Below, piece by piece: positions 15,988-24,691 of a stretch of 64,000 nt of DNA (position 1 is the first letter of the stretch; every line of letters begins with the position of its first letter). The notes beneath the pieces are model-generated. The model ran no database searches. It was not told the DNA's origin and worked only from the letters and a program-made list of their open reading frames with translations. This stretch comes from Pseudomonadota bacterium. Its GTDB lineage: Bacteria > Pseudomonadota > Gammaproteobacteria > Steroidobacterales > Steroidobacteraceae. The stretch is taken from contig JAFEDU010000005.1 of the NCBI GenBank assembly GCA_018241425.1, positions 160,464 through 224,463 of the forward strand, in the 5' to 3' direction. The translations under genes and the position numbers were made by a program.

Positions 15988-18159
15988 TCAGTTCATGACG
16001 TTTACGCCCTCACGGATGATCTTCGGGGTGATGAAGATCATCAGCTCGTCCCTGTTGTTCTGGTGCGTGGTGCTCTTGAAGAGATGGCCGAGCACCGGGA
16101 TGTCGCCGAGGTACGGGACCTTGGTGTCGTCCTCGCGGTCCGTGGTGGAGAGGATGCCACCGAGCACCACGGTCTGCCCATCGTTCACCAGCACCTGCGT
16201 GGAGATCTCGCGGGTGTTGATGGTAGGCACGTTCACGCCGCCCGAGGCCACCACGATGGTTCCCACCGCATCGTCGCGGACGTCGAGGTCCAGGATGATG
16301 CGGTTGTCCGGGGTGATCTGCGGGGTGACCTTGAGCGACAGCACCGCCTTCTTGAACTGGATCGTGGTCGCGCCGGAGGAGGCCGACTGCTGGTACGGGA
16401 TTTCCTGGCCCTGCTCGATGACCGCCTCCTTCTGGTTGGCGGTTATCACGCGCGGGGTGGCGATGATGTTCGCCTGGGTCTCAGCCTGCGCCGCCGACAG
16501 CTCCAGGTCGACCAGGAAGTTATTGCCGAGGATGCCGAGCGCAAATGACCCGGCCGGATTGGAGACCGGCAGGTTCACGTTGTAGCGGTTGATGGCGTTG
16601 GAGCCGGTCGGCAGGGTCACCGGGTATACCGAGGTGCCGTTGTTGCCCTGCAGGTTGGTAAGCGCCGAGCTCACGATGGTGTCGGTGCCAGCGGCGGTAC
16701 CGGAGGTCGTCACAAGCCCCGTCTGGCCATTCTGGTTGACGCTCGTGAAGCCGAAGCGGGCGCCGAGGTCGCGCTCGAAGTCGTTGTTCACGATCACGAT
16801 GCGGGCCTCGATCTGAACCTGGCGCACCGGGATGTCGAGCGTTGCCACCAGCCGGCGGATGTCGGCGATGCGGTCGGCGGTATCCTGCAGCAGCAGGGTG
16901 TTGGTGCGCTCGTCCACCGCGACGCTGCCGCGCGCGGAGAGCAGCGAGTTGGTCTGGCCCTTGACCAGGGCAGCCATGTCAGCGGCCTTGGCGTAGTTGA
17001 CCTGCAGGTACTCCGAGCGCAGCGGCGCCAGCTCCTGCACGTCCTTCTTGGCGGCCAGCTCGGCCTTCTCGCGCGCAGCAAGCTCGGCCTGCGGCGCCAC
17101 GATGATTACGTTGTCCTGGCGGCGCTTGTCCAGGCCCTTGGTGCGCAGCACGATGTCGAGGGCCTGGTCCCACGGCACATTCTGCAGGCGCAGGGTGACG
17201 TTGCCGTTCACCGAATCGCTCACCACGATGTTCTGGCCGCTGGCATCCGCCAGCAGCTGCAGTACGGCGCGCGTCTCGATGTCCTGGAAGTTCAGGGTCA
17301 GGCGCTCACCGGTGTACACCGGCTTGTCCTCGGGGGCGTTGGCGGCCTTGCGGCGCGGGGCGACCTCGACGACGTACTGGTCGTCGGACTGGTAGGCGAG
17401 CTGCTCGTAGTCCCCGTTGGCGGTGATCGCGATACGGGCCCCGGCGCCGGCCCGCGTCACGTCGAAGCCCGTAACCGGGGTGCCGTAGTCCGTGGCGTCG
17501 TAGCGGCGCACCAGGTTCTGCGGCACGCCGGCGTCGGCAAAGTCGACGACGATCTGGCTGCCCACCTGGTGGAGGTTGATGCGGGTATGCGGGTCGGAGA
17601 GGCGCACGACGACGCGGCCGGCGCCATCGGCGCTGCGGCGGAAGTCGATCGAGCGCAGCTCACGCGCGGCCCCGGTGCTGCCGCTGACCGCCGAAGAGCT
17701 GCCGCCGGCGGCGACCGCCGCAGGAGCCGCCGCCGCACTGCCGGAGCCCGAGGCGCCGAGCAGCACGACGATGTTGTTGCCGTCGACGCGCGTGTCGTAG
17801 GGGACCAGCTTGTCGAGGTTCAGCACCAGGCGCGTGCGGTCCTTGGTCTCGGCGGCGAGGATCGTGTCCAGGCCCGAGGCGTGCACGTCGATGCGCCGCG
17901 AGGGCAGCGCGAGGGTGGTGTTGGGCAGGTCCAGCGAGATGCGCGCAGGGTTGTCGATGGTGAACGACAGGGGCTGCGGCGCCGGGGCCGACAGGCGCAT
18001 CGTCAGCTGCAGCTGCTGGCCGGCAAGGGGCTGTACGTCGATGGCTTGCAGCGCGGGCTGGTCCGCGGCCACTGCAGGTGCTCCCGCGAGCATGCCAAGT
18101 GCTCCGGCGAGCACGAGGGCCGTGCCGAGGAGGCGATTGATCAGGCGATGGCGTTGCAT
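15988..18159 (-). CDS. pilQ: Type IV pilus secretin PilQ
   Basis: Forms the outer-membrane channel through which the pilus passes. The 723-residue precursor has a signal peptide ending near APAVAADQ, tandem AMIN domains that bind peptidoglycan (about 30-260, IDVQPLAGQQLQLTMRLSAP and IDFRRSADGAGRVVVRLSD), STN/N0 and N1 domains (LTLNFQDIETRAVLQLLADASGQNIVVSDSV) and the secretin core with VPYLGDIPVLGHLFKS and the final ELMIFITPKII. All are in family order. It is the last gene of pilMNOPQ, 23 bp behind pilP, and is followed by the 15929-15958 hairpin. Confidence 0.97.
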   Translation of the reverse strand: MQRHRLINRLLGTALVLAGALGMLAGAPAVAADQPALQAIDVQPLAGQQLQLTMRLSAPAPQPLSFTIDNPARISLDLPNTTLALPSRRIDVHASGLDTILAAETKDRTRLVLNLDKLVPYDTRVDGNNIVVLLGASGSGSAAAAPAAVAAGGSSSAVSGSTGAARELRSIDFRRSADGAGRVVVRLSDPHTRINLHQVGSQIVVDFADAGVPQNLVRRYDATDYGTPVTGFDVTRAGAGARIAITANGDYEQLAYQSDDQYVVEVAPRRKAANAPEDKPVYTGERLTLNFQDIETRAVLQLLADASGQNIVVSDSVNGNVTLRLQNVPWDQALDIVLRTKGLDKRRQDNVIIVAPQAELAAREKAELAAKKDVQELAPLRSEYLQVNYAKAADMAALVKGQTNSLLSARGSVAVDERTNTLLLQDTADRIADIRRLVATLDIPVRQVQIEARIVIVNNDFERDLGARFGFTSVNQNGQTGLVTTSGTAAGTDTIVSSALTNLQGNNGTSVYPVTLPTGSNAINRYNVNLPVSNPAGSFALGILGNNFLVDLELSAAQAETQANIIATPRVITANQKEAVIEQGQEIPYQQSASSGATTIQFKKAVLSLKVTPQITPDNRIILDLDVRDDAVGTIVVASGGVNVPTINTREISTQVLVNDGQTVVLGGILSTTDREDDTKVPYLGDIPVLGHLFKSTTHQNNRDELMIFITPKIIREGVNVMN

Positions 18160-18182
18160 TTAGAGAACTCCCTGCTGGACCT

Positions 18183-18716
18183 TTACTCGTTCAGGGCCAG
18201 CGCGGCGGGGCGCTCCATGTACCCGCCGAGGCTGTCCGGAACGATTTCGAGAACACTGATCTTGGAGGGGCTGATCTCGGTGATCTTGCCCTCGGCCGTG
18301 CCGATGTAGTTGCCGGTGGTCACGCGGTGCACCAGGCCATCCTTGGTCTGCACCAGGCCGAACATCGAGCCGCCCAGCCGCAGCGTCCCCACCATCTTCA
18401 ACGTATCGAGCGAATACTGTTCGAGGAACTCGCGGTTGCGCCGCGAGTCCGGACGCACGCCGTTGATGCCGGCGCCCGAACCCGGGCTGCTGGGCAGGAA
18501 GGGCGAGCGCAGGTCGGCGGCGGTATATACGAAGGTCTCGTACGGCTTGATCTCGGGCAGCGGCTCGACGCGGCCGCCCGGCTCCTTGCGCGTATCGTCC
18601 ACGAAGCGCTGCAACTCGTCGTCGGCACTCGAACAGGCCGTGATGACCGCGTACGCGCTGCACACCAGCACGAGGCCGAGGGTGCGCAGGCTGGTTCGCG
18701 TCGTATGCTTTTGCAT
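18183..18716 (-). CDS. pilP: Type IV pilus lipoprotein PilP
   Basis: This inner-membrane lipoprotein links the PilN/PilO complex to the PilQ secretin. The 177-residue product has a lipoprotein signal (RTLGLVLVCSAYAVITAC, lipobox cysteine at about residue 26), the PilP motifs KPYETFVYTAADLRSPF, the EQYSLDTLKMVGTL segment and VTTGNYIGTAEGKITEISPSKI. I prefer ATG 18716; an ATG at 18746 overlapping the pilO stop (TGATG) would add ten residues before the basic N-region. Confidence 0.94.
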   Translation of the reverse strand: MQKHTTRTSLRTLGLVLVCSAYAVITACSSADDELQRFVDDTRKEPGGRVEPLPEIKPYETFVYTAADLRSPFLPSSPGSGAGINGVRPDSRRNREFLEQYSLDTLKMVGTLRLGGSMFGLVQTKDGLVHRVTTGNYIGTAEGKITEISPSKISVLEIVPDSLGGYMERPAALALNE

Positions 18717-18745
18717 AGGTAGATCCGTACTCGCACTAAGTGGCA

Positions 18746-19393
18746 TCAAGTGCCCGGCTTGCGGGCGGACTTCTTGTCGGCCTCGACGGCGGCGATCTCG
18801 TCCTCGTCGAGGTAACGGTAGGTCTTGGCCGTGAGCTCCAGCGACAGCTGGTCGTAGGCGTCCTTGTTGTCCGGCTTGATGTCGATGTCGTGCAGCGTGA
18901 CGATGCGCGGCAGCGCCGCAATGCCGCTGACGAACTCGCCGAACTGGTGGTAGCTGCCGCTCAGCTTGATCTTGATCGGCAGCTCGGCATAGAAGTCCTT
19001 CTTCTGCTCGGGCTGCGGCTGGAACAGCTTCTCGGACAGTCCCGCCGCAAGTCCGGTCTGGGAGATGTCCACCAGCAGGCTCGGCACCTCGGTCTTGCCC
19101 GGGAGCTGGCGCAGCAGGGCGCCAAAGGAGCGCTCGATGTCCTTCAGCTGCTGCTTGTAGACCTCGAGGTTCACGGCCTTGGCGTGCTTCTGGCGGAACT
19201 CCCCGCGCAAGGTCTGCTCCTCGGCGGCGAACTGCTCGAGGCGCGGCCGCTGGTCGTTCCACACGAAGAACCAGATACCCACCGCCGACAGCACCAGGAA
19301 GGCCAGGCCCACGGCGCCAGCCAGCACCGGCAACGGCCAGCGGCCCGGGTCGCGCGGATCGAGTGATTGCAGCTCTTCCAGCACGTTCTTCAT
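18746..19393 (-). CDS. pilO: Type IV pilus inner-membrane protein PilO
   Basis: PilO pairs with PilN to form the periplasmic alignment complex. The 215-residue protein has a short cytoplasmic tail (LEELQSLDPRDPGRWP), one membrane span (about 23-45), a coiled-coil region (RLEQFAAEEQTLRGEFRQKHAKAVNLEVYKQQL split over two helices) and the ferredoxin-like periplasmic fold with FYAELPIKIKLSGSYHQFGEFVSGIA. The C-terminus is Lys-rich. Its ATG overlaps the pilN stop by 4 bp, indicating translational coupling. Confidence 0.95.
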   Translation of the reverse strand: MKNVLEELQSLDPRDPGRWPLPVLAGAVGLAFLVLSAVGIWFFVWNDQRPRLEQFAAEEQTLRGEFRQKHAKAVNLEVYKQQLKDIERSFGALLRQLPGKTEVPSLLVDISQTGLAAGLSEKLFQPQPEQKKDFYAELPIKIKLSGSYHQFGEFVSGIAALPRIVTLHDIDIKPDNKDAYDQLSLELTAKTYRYLDEDEIAAVEADKKSARKPGT

Positions 19394-20007
19394 TGCTGCG
19401 CTCCTGCACCGCCAAGGCTCGCCTTGCGGATCTTGCTCTTGGCCGAACGCGAGCCATCATCGGGTGCCGAGGCGGTGACCTGCTGCGCGGTGAGCGTGAA
19501 GCTCGAACCGGGGCCCGAGCCCTTGGTGGTCTCGACCACTTCCAGGGCCGGGTTACGCAGCCACTGCGAACCGTCGATGTTGCGCATGAAGGCGGATACG
19601 CGCGTGGAAGACTGGGCGACGCCGCTGAACTTGAGCGTCTGGCCATTCTGCGAGACCGAGGTCAGGTAGACGCCCTCCGGCAGCGTGCGCACGATCTCAT
19701 CAAACACGTGGACGATTTCGGGGCGCGAGCGCTGCAGCTTCTCGATGATCTCCATGCGCGCGATGAACTTCTGCTTGGCGGTCTCGAGGTTGTTGATCTC
19801 CTCGTTCTGCTTGTCCAGGTTCTTGATCTCGGCGCGCAGCCGGTCGTTGCGGTGCTGCTGCGCCTCGATCATGCCCTGGTACATGAGGTATACCGTCCCG
19901 GTGGCCAGGATGGCGGCGATGCCCGCGGCGCCCAGTGCCACGAAAAACTTGAGCTTGCGCTCCTTGCGTTTGCTTTCCCGGTGGGGAAGCAGGTTTATGC
20001 GTGGCAT
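19390..20007 (-). CDS. pilN: Type IV pilus inner-membrane protein PilN
   Basis: The N-terminal MPRINLLPHRE is the conserved cytoplasmic INLLP motif of PilN that docks onto PilM. One span follows (about 22-43), then a coiled coil (RNDRLRAEIKNLDKQNEEINNLETAKQ) and a periplasmic ferredoxin-like domain (PEGVYLTSVSQNGQTLKFSGVAQS). At 205 residues it has the expected size. The start codon shares its last base with the pilM stop region (1-bp overlap at 20007), so PilM and PilN are made in step. Confidence 0.95.
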   Translation of the reverse strand: MPRINLLPHRESKRKERKLKFFVALGAAGIAAILATGTVYLMYQGMIEAQQHRNDRLRAEIKNLDKQNEEINNLETAKQKFIARMEIIEKLQRSRPEIVHVFDEIVRTLPEGVYLTSVSQNGQTLKFSGVAQSSTRVSAFMRNIDGSQWLRNPALEVVETTKGSGPGSSFTLTAQQVTASAPDDGSRSAKSKIRKASLGGAGAQQ

Positions 20008-21071
20008 TAGTCAAAGCTCCGCAGGGCGAGGCCACACGCCGTAAGCAGCGCGGTGGCGTCGCGTTGCACCGCCTGCGCCTTGGCGCGCGAGGACAGCTTC
20101 ATCTGGCCGAGCGGGTCGCCCTTCTCGGCGGAGATGCCGACACGGCTCGAGATGACCTCGGCCGCGCCAGGGATGTTGGCGCAGCCGCCGCACACCAGGA
20201 TCTTCTCGGGTTGCTCGCGCCCGGACCCGGAGGCGAGGTAGAACTGCAGGGAGCGGCTCACCTGCTGCGTCATGTCATCGATGAACGGGTCGAGCACTTC
20301 CGACTGGTAGTTGCCGGGCAGGCCGCCTTCCTTCTTGGCGCGGCCCGCCTCCTCCATCGCCAGCCCGTAGGTGCGCATGATCTCCTCGGTGAGCTGCTGC
20401 CCGCCGAAGGCAAAGTCGCGCGTGTACACGACCTTGAGGTTGCGCAGCACGCTGAAGGTGGTGCTGCTGGCGCCGAAGTCCACCACCGCGATGGTGCGAT
20501 CGATGCCACCGTCGGGCATCTGGTGCGTCATCAGCTTGCAGGCGTTCTCCAGCGCGAAGGCCTCGACGTCCACGATCTTGGCGGTGAGCCCCGCGGCCTT
20601 GACCGCGGCCTGGCGCTGCTCGACGTTCTCGGTGCGCGTCGCCACGAGCAGCACGTCGTTGCTGTCTGCGTCCTTGTCGTTCGCTCCCAGCACCTCGAAG
20701 TCATAGGAGACTTCGTCCATGGGGAACGGGATGTACTGGTCGGCCTGCATCTCCACCTGCGACTCCAGGTCCGCGGCGCGCAGGCTGCGCGGCATCTGGA
20801 TCACCTTGGTGATGGCAGCGTCGCCGGAGATGGCTACCGCGACTTCGGTGCTCTTGGCACCGGCGCGCTTGACCGCTCGGCGAATCGCCTCGCCCACGGC
20901 CTCGGCATCGACGATCGCCTTCTCGTTGATGGCGTTCTGGGGGGTCGGCTCGGCCGCATAGGCCTCGACACGGTATTGCCCCCCCGCCATGGCAAGCTCG
21001 ATGAGCTTGACCGACGAGGTGGTTATGTCAAGTCCTAGTACGGGTCGGTACTTACGCTGCAGAAGCAACAT
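20007..21071 (-). CDS. pilM: Type IV pilus assembly ATPase-like protein PilM
   Basis: This actin-like cytoplasmic protein binds the PilN N-terminus and organises the alignment complex. The 354-residue product shows the phosphate-1 loop LGLDITTSSVKLIEL, the IAVVDFGASSTTFSVL motif (about 157-172) and the adenosine-side VCGGCANIPG. The ATG at 21071 has an AAGGA ribosome site about 8 nt upstream. It is the first gene of the operon, preceded by a roughly 435-nt untranslated leader that carries a c-di-GMP riboswitch. Confidence 0.96.
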   Translation of the reverse strand: MLLLQRKYRPVLGLDITTSSVKLIELAMAGGQYRVEAYAAEPTPQNAINEKAIVDAEAVGEAIRRAVKRAGAKSTEVAVAISGDAAITKVIQMPRSLRAADLESQVEMQADQYIPFPMDEVSYDFEVLGANDKDADSNDVLLVATRTENVEQRQAAVKAAGLTAKIVDVEAFALENACKLMTHQMPDGGIDRTIAVVDFGASSTTFSVLRNLKVVYTRDFAFGGQQLTEEIMRTYGLAMEEAGRAKKEGGLPGNYQSEVLDPFIDDMTQQVSRSLQFYLASGSGREQPEKILVCGGCANIPGAAEVISSRVGISAEKGDPLGQMKLSSRAKAQAVQRDATALLTACGLALRSFD

Positions 21072-21421
21072 TTTTATTTCCTTTTCAGGACGTTACGCCT
21101 GAAATTGACCGCCCCGTGTAAGAATCAGGAACACTATATATCAGCGCAAAGTTAAATTGAACGTGAGAGGACTCACGGATCCGCACGGTACCCGCAGCGG
21201 TCTGTGGGGGACTGCCGACAGCGTCACGGGCGCGATAAGTCGCACCCGGCTGGATCAACGAATGCAGCTGCGTATGGTCCAAAGCTTCCATGGGGAAGCG
21301 CTTGGCATCGCGGTGCTTGGACGGGACTTAGGGCGCGTACGCGCCAGCGGGGGAGAGTTGAAACGGTTCAACCACAACATCCGCACGCGTGACCCTGCGC
21401 GGCGGAGTGCGATAACGTTCG
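21072..21421 (-). other. Untranslated leader between riboswitch and pilM
   Basis: This 350-nt stretch holds no convincing gene. A 68-codon open frame (21085-21291, minus) shows no ribosome site or recognisable motif. On the RNA strand I see a GTTGAA-CCGT-TTCAAC hairpin just after the aptamer and a 14-bp perfect palindrome GGCGCGTACGCGCC (21332-21345). Either could belong to the expression platform, but neither is followed by a T-tract, so a transcription terminator is not evident. Confidence 0.4.
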
Positions 21422-21509
21422 AACCGGCAACCCCGCTGTCATAGGTACGTGCGTCCCGTAGACCGGAGGCTTTGCGTCCCCACCTTTCGGTGAGTTTGCC
21501 CTGAAACGG
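21422..21509 (-). ncRNA. c-di-GMP-I (GEMM) riboswitch upstream of pilMNOPQ
   Basis: Read on the minus strand, this segment has the GEMM-I hallmarks in order: CAGGGCAAAC, a P1b stem CTCACCGAAAGGTGG capped by a GAAA tetraloop, GGGACGCAAAGCCTCCGG (the invariant ligand-binding core with the tetraloop receptor), and the 3' side GACAGCGGGGTTGCCGG, which matches the AGCGGGGTTACCG segment of the Vibrio aptamer. It begins about where the predicted pilM-operon transcript starts. Cyclic di-GMP is known to bind this class; whether binding turns the operon on or off cannot be read here. Confidence 0.93.
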
Positions 21510-21514
21510 CGGCT

Positions 21515-21543
21515 ACTATGCATAGCCGTTACAGTCCGCGCAA
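21515..21543 (-). promoter_or_regulatory. Candidate promoter of the pilMNOPQ transcript
   Basis: On the minus strand TTGCGC (21538-21543) and CATAGT (21515-21520) are spaced by 17 bp, predicting a start near 21508, which coincides with the 5' end of the GEMM aptamer. The -35 match is poor, so the position rests mainly on that coincidence. The segment also contains the palindrome CTATGCATAG shared with the divergent mrcA side. Confidence 0.45.
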
Positions 21544-21562
21544 GCACGGAGAGTGGCTTTCT

Positions 21563-24010
21563 GTGAAATGGAATTACATCCGACTTCTGACAGTTACGGG
21601 CGCCGGTGTGATCGGCTTCACACTTCTGGGCGCGTACGCGCTCGCCTGCAGCTACATCTACCTGGTGCCCTCGCTGCCGTCGGTGGAATCGATGCGCAAC
21701 GTCGAACTGCAGGTGCCGTTGCGCGTCTACACGCGCAGCGGCGCGCTGATCGCGCAGATCGGCGAGCAGCGCCGCATCCCGGTGACCTACGACCAGATAC
21801 CTGACCTGGTGAAGCACGCCTTCCTCGCCGCCGAGGACGAGCGCTTCTTCGAGCACCACGGCATCGACTACTTCGGCGTGGTGCGCGCGGCCGTCATCGA
21901 CGTCGTCTCCGGCGACAAGACCCAGGGCGCGAGCACCATCACCATGCAGGCCGCGCGCAACATGTTCCTCAGCCTCGACAAGACCGCGCGCCGCAAACTG
22001 CAGGAGACCTTCGTCACCTACCGCATGGAGCACGAGTTCACGAAGCAGGAGATCTTCGGCCTCTACCTCAACGTGATCTTCTTCGGCCAGCGCGCCTACG
22101 GTGTGGCCGCTGCCGCCGAGGCCTTCTTCGGCAAGACACTCGACAAGCTCGACGTCGCGGAGGCCGCCACCATCGCCGGCCTTCCCAAGGCGCCCTCGCG
22201 CTACAACCCGATCGTCGACCCGCAGGCGGCCACTTCGCGCCGCGCCTACGTGCTGCGCCGCATGCGCGAGCTCGGCTACATCGATCCTGCGACCGCCGAT
22301 GCAGCCAACAAGGAGCCCATGGAAGCGCGCGCGCATGCGCCGCTGTTCGAGGTCGAGGCGCCGTACGTCGCCGAGATGGCGCGCCTGGAGCTGCGCCAGC
22401 GCTTCGGCCCCTCCGCCGAGAGCGCCGGCTACAAGGTGTACACCACGATCGACGGGCGGCTGCAGGGCGATGCCAACCGCGCGGTACGTGTCGGCCTGAT
22501 CGAGTACGACCGCCGCCACGGCTGGCGCGGGCCGGCCGGCCACGTTGATCTGCCGGCGCACGGCACCGAGGAGGACTACGACGACCTCGTGGACGAATAC
22601 GCCGCGATCGGCAATCTCGCCCCCGCGGTCATCACCGAGGTCGGCGACAGGGACGCACACGCGTACGTGAAGTCGATCGGCGCCGTGCAGATCGACTGGG
22701 ATGGCCTCTCCTGGGCGCGCCGGGCACTGAAGAACGAGACCGTGGGCGCGGTGCCCAAGGATGCCGGGCAGATCCTCGCCAAGGGCGACGTCGTCTACGT
22801 GATCGCCGACAACAAGGGCCACGCCCAGCTCGGCCAGATCCCCGAGGCACAGGCGGCGCTGGTGGCCCTCGACCCGAACGACGGCAGCATCGTCTCGCTG
22901 GTCGGCGGCTTCGACTACTTCACCAACAAGTACAACCGCGTCACGCAGGCGCGGCGCCTGCCGGGCTCCGGCTTCAAGCCCTTCCTGTATTCAGCCGCGC
23001 TCGAGCACGGCTTCACGCCGGCGAGCGTGATCCTGGACGCCCCGATCGTCCTGGATGGCACCGGGAGCGAGGACTCCTGGCGCCCGGAAAACGTCGAACG
23101 CCAGTTCGGCGGCCCGACGCGCATGCGCGAGGCGCTGGTGCACTCGCGCAACCTGGTCTCGATCCGCATCCTCAAGGAGATCGGCATCCAGGCGGCGATC
23201 GACTACGTGCCGCGCTTCGGGTTCGACCCGAAGACCCTGCCCCACGACCTGACCATGGCGCTCGGCACGATGGAGGTCACGCCGCTCGACCTTGCCTCCG
23301 CCTACGCGGTGTTCGCCAACGGCGGCTATCGCGTCCAGCCGTTCTTCATCGAGCGCATCGAGGATGCCGCCGGCCAGGTGGTGTGGCACGCCGAGCCCAA
23401 GCGGGTCTGCCCGCAGTGCGAGCAGGCTGCCACCACGGGTCCGGCGGACCAGCCGGCCCAGGCGGTGCGCACCGCCGACGGCTCCCAGGGCGAGCCCGCC
23501 CCGCTGCCGCCGCAGGACGTGGCACCGCGCGTCATCACCGCGCAGAACGCCTACATCATGGACGACATGATGGCGGACGTGGTGAAGCGCGGCACGGGCG
23601 TGCGCGCCCGCTCGCTCGGGCGCAGCGACATCGCCGGCAAGACCGGCACCACCAACGAGGCGAAGGACACATGGTTCAACGGCTTCACGCCGAACCTCGT
23701 GACTACGGTGTGGGTGGGCTTCGACCAGGAGCGGCCGCTGGGCGAGGCCGAAGAGGGCGCGCACACGGCGCTGCCGATCTGGATCAACTTCATGGGCGAG
23801 GCCCTCAAGGGCGTCACCGAGCAGCGCCGCGCGATGCCCGAGGGCATCGTGACCTTGCGCATCTCGCCCGAGACCGGCACGCTCGTGAGCGACGAGAATC
23901 CCAACGGCATGCCGGAGATCTTCATGGCGGATCATCTGCCTACGGCCGAGGATGCAGCCTCGGGGAACCAGAACCAGCAGGCACAGGGCAGCGGCGAGCC
24001 GATCTTCTGA
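21563..24010 (+). CDS. mrcA: Penicillin-binding protein 1A
   Basis: This bifunctional murein synthase of the inner membrane has one N-terminal span (about 8-32), a GT51 transglycosylase with catalytic Glu in AAEDERFFEHHGID and QGASTITMQ, an OB-like insert, and a class A transpeptidase with SxxK in LPGSGFKPF, SxN in HSRNLVS and KTG in AGKTGTTNEAKD. I chose GTG 21563 (815 residues, VKWNYIRLL) because GGAG lies upstream and the family starts just before the span; ATG 21518 is the alternative but would overlap the pilM promoter. mrcA-pilM divergence is a classic gammaproteobacterial arrangement. Confidence 0.95.
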   Translation: MKWNYIRLLTVTGAGVIGFTLLGAYALACSYIYLVPSLPSVESMRNVELQVPLRVYTRSGALIAQIGEQRRIPVTYDQIPDLVKHAFLAAEDERFFEHHGIDYFGVVRAAVIDVVSGDKTQGASTITMQAARNMFLSLDKTARRKLQETFVTYRMEHEFTKQEIFGLYLNVIFFGQRAYGVAAAAEAFFGKTLDKLDVAEAATIAGLPKAPSRYNPIVDPQAATSRRAYVLRRMRELGYIDPATADAANKEPMEARAHAPLFEVEAPYVAEMARLELRQRFGPSAESAGYKVYTTIDGRLQGDANRAVRVGLIEYDRRHGWRGPAGHVDLPAHGTEEDYDDLVDEYAAIGNLAPAVITEVGDRDAHAYVKSIGAVQIDWDGLSWARRALKNETVGAVPKDAGQILAKGDVVYVIADNKGHAQLGQIPEAQAALVALDPNDGSIVSLVGGFDYFTNKYNRVTQARRLPGSGFKPFLYSAALEHGFTPASVILDAPIVLDGTGSEDSWRPENVERQFGGPTRMREALVHSRNLVSIRILKEIGIQAAIDYVPRFGFDPKTLPHDLTMALGTMEVTPLDLASAYAVFANGGYRVQPFFIERIEDAAGQVVWHAEPKRVCPQCEQAATTGPADQPAQAVRTADGSQGEPAPLPPQDVAPRVITAQNAYIMDDMMADVVKRGTGVRARSLGRSDIAGKTGTTNEAKDTWFNGFTPNLVTTVWVGFDQERPLGEAEEGAHTALPIWINFMGEALKGVTEQRRAMPEGIVTLRISPETGTLVSDENPNGMPEIFMADHLPTAEDAASGNQNQQAQGSGEPIF

Positions 24011-24017
24011 CCCGTAC

Positions 24018-24635
24018 ATGCGAGTGAAGCGACACGCGTCCCGCGGCGACAACCTGCGGCGTGCCCTGGCGCAGGAGGCGGCGCGCATCATGGCCGAGCA
24101 CGGCATCCGCGATTTCCTCGTTGCCAAGCGCAAGGCCGCGGAGCGCTTCGGGGTGACCGACGGCGCCGCGCAGCTGCCGAAGAACAGCGAGATCGAGGAG
24201 GCACTGGCGGCCTACCAGCGCCTGTTCGGTGGCGCCTCGCACCTGGAGGCGCTGCATGCGCAGCGTGCGGCGGCGCTCGCCGCCATGCGCTACCTGCAGG
24301 AGTTCGAGCCGCGGCTGGTGGGGCCGGTGCTGTCCGGCACCGCGACCGAGCATTCCGAAGTGCAACTGCACCTGTTCGCCGATCGCGCCGAATCGGTGAC
24401 CCTGAAGCTCATCGACGAGGGGATTCCGCACGAGGTCACCGAGCGCCGCGTGAAGCTCAACGCCGAGCGCATCCGTGCCTTCCCGGGGGTGCGCTTCGAG
24501 ATGGACGACCAGCCGATCGAGGCGACGGTGTTCCCGCCGGATGGCATCCGGCAGGCGCCCGTGAGCCCGGTCGACGGGCGCCCGATGCGCCGCGCCAGCG
24601 CGCTCGAGGTCGAGGCGCTGCTCGAGTCCGCCTGA
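24018..24635 (+). CDS. Conserved hypothetical protein (RRALAQEAARIMAEHGIRDF family)
   Basis: The 205-residue protein starts 7 bp after mrcA and is probably co-transcribed. Its N-terminal helices (DNLRRALAQEAARIMAEHGIRDFLVAKRKAAERFGV, about 9-46) and the following block (LPKNSEIEEALAAYQRLFGG) are a pattern I recognise in uncharacterised beta- and gammaproteobacterial proteins. The second half holds a nucleotidyltransferase-like run, LVGPVLSGTATEHSEVQLHLFAD, in which E and LHLFAD might form a minimal metal site. No signal peptide or membrane span is seen. A function in RNA or nucleotide chemistry is speculation. Confidence 0.75.
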   Translation: MRVKRHASRGDNLRRALAQEAARIMAEHGIRDFLVAKRKAAERFGVTDGAAQLPKNSEIEEALAAYQRLFGGASHLEALHAQRAAALAAMRYLQEFEPRLVGPVLSGTATEHSEVQLHLFADRAESVTLKLIDEGIPHEVTERRVKLNAERIRAFPGVRFEMDDQPIEATVFPPDGIRQAPVSPVDGRPMRRASALEVEALLESA

Positions 24636-24691
24636 GCGGCGCGACTGCTATAGTCGCGGCAGCAGCCGTTTTCCGGCCACCGGACCCGTCC

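Noticed and set aside
21085..21291. 68-codon frame in the pilM leader
   Set aside because: No ribosome site or conserved motif; it lies in the untranslated leader after the riboswitch.
24649..24654. Full promoter for the carbonic anhydrase gene
   Set aside because: The TATAGT -10 is good, but no acceptable -35 lies at 16-18 bp, so it is mentioned only in the gene entry.
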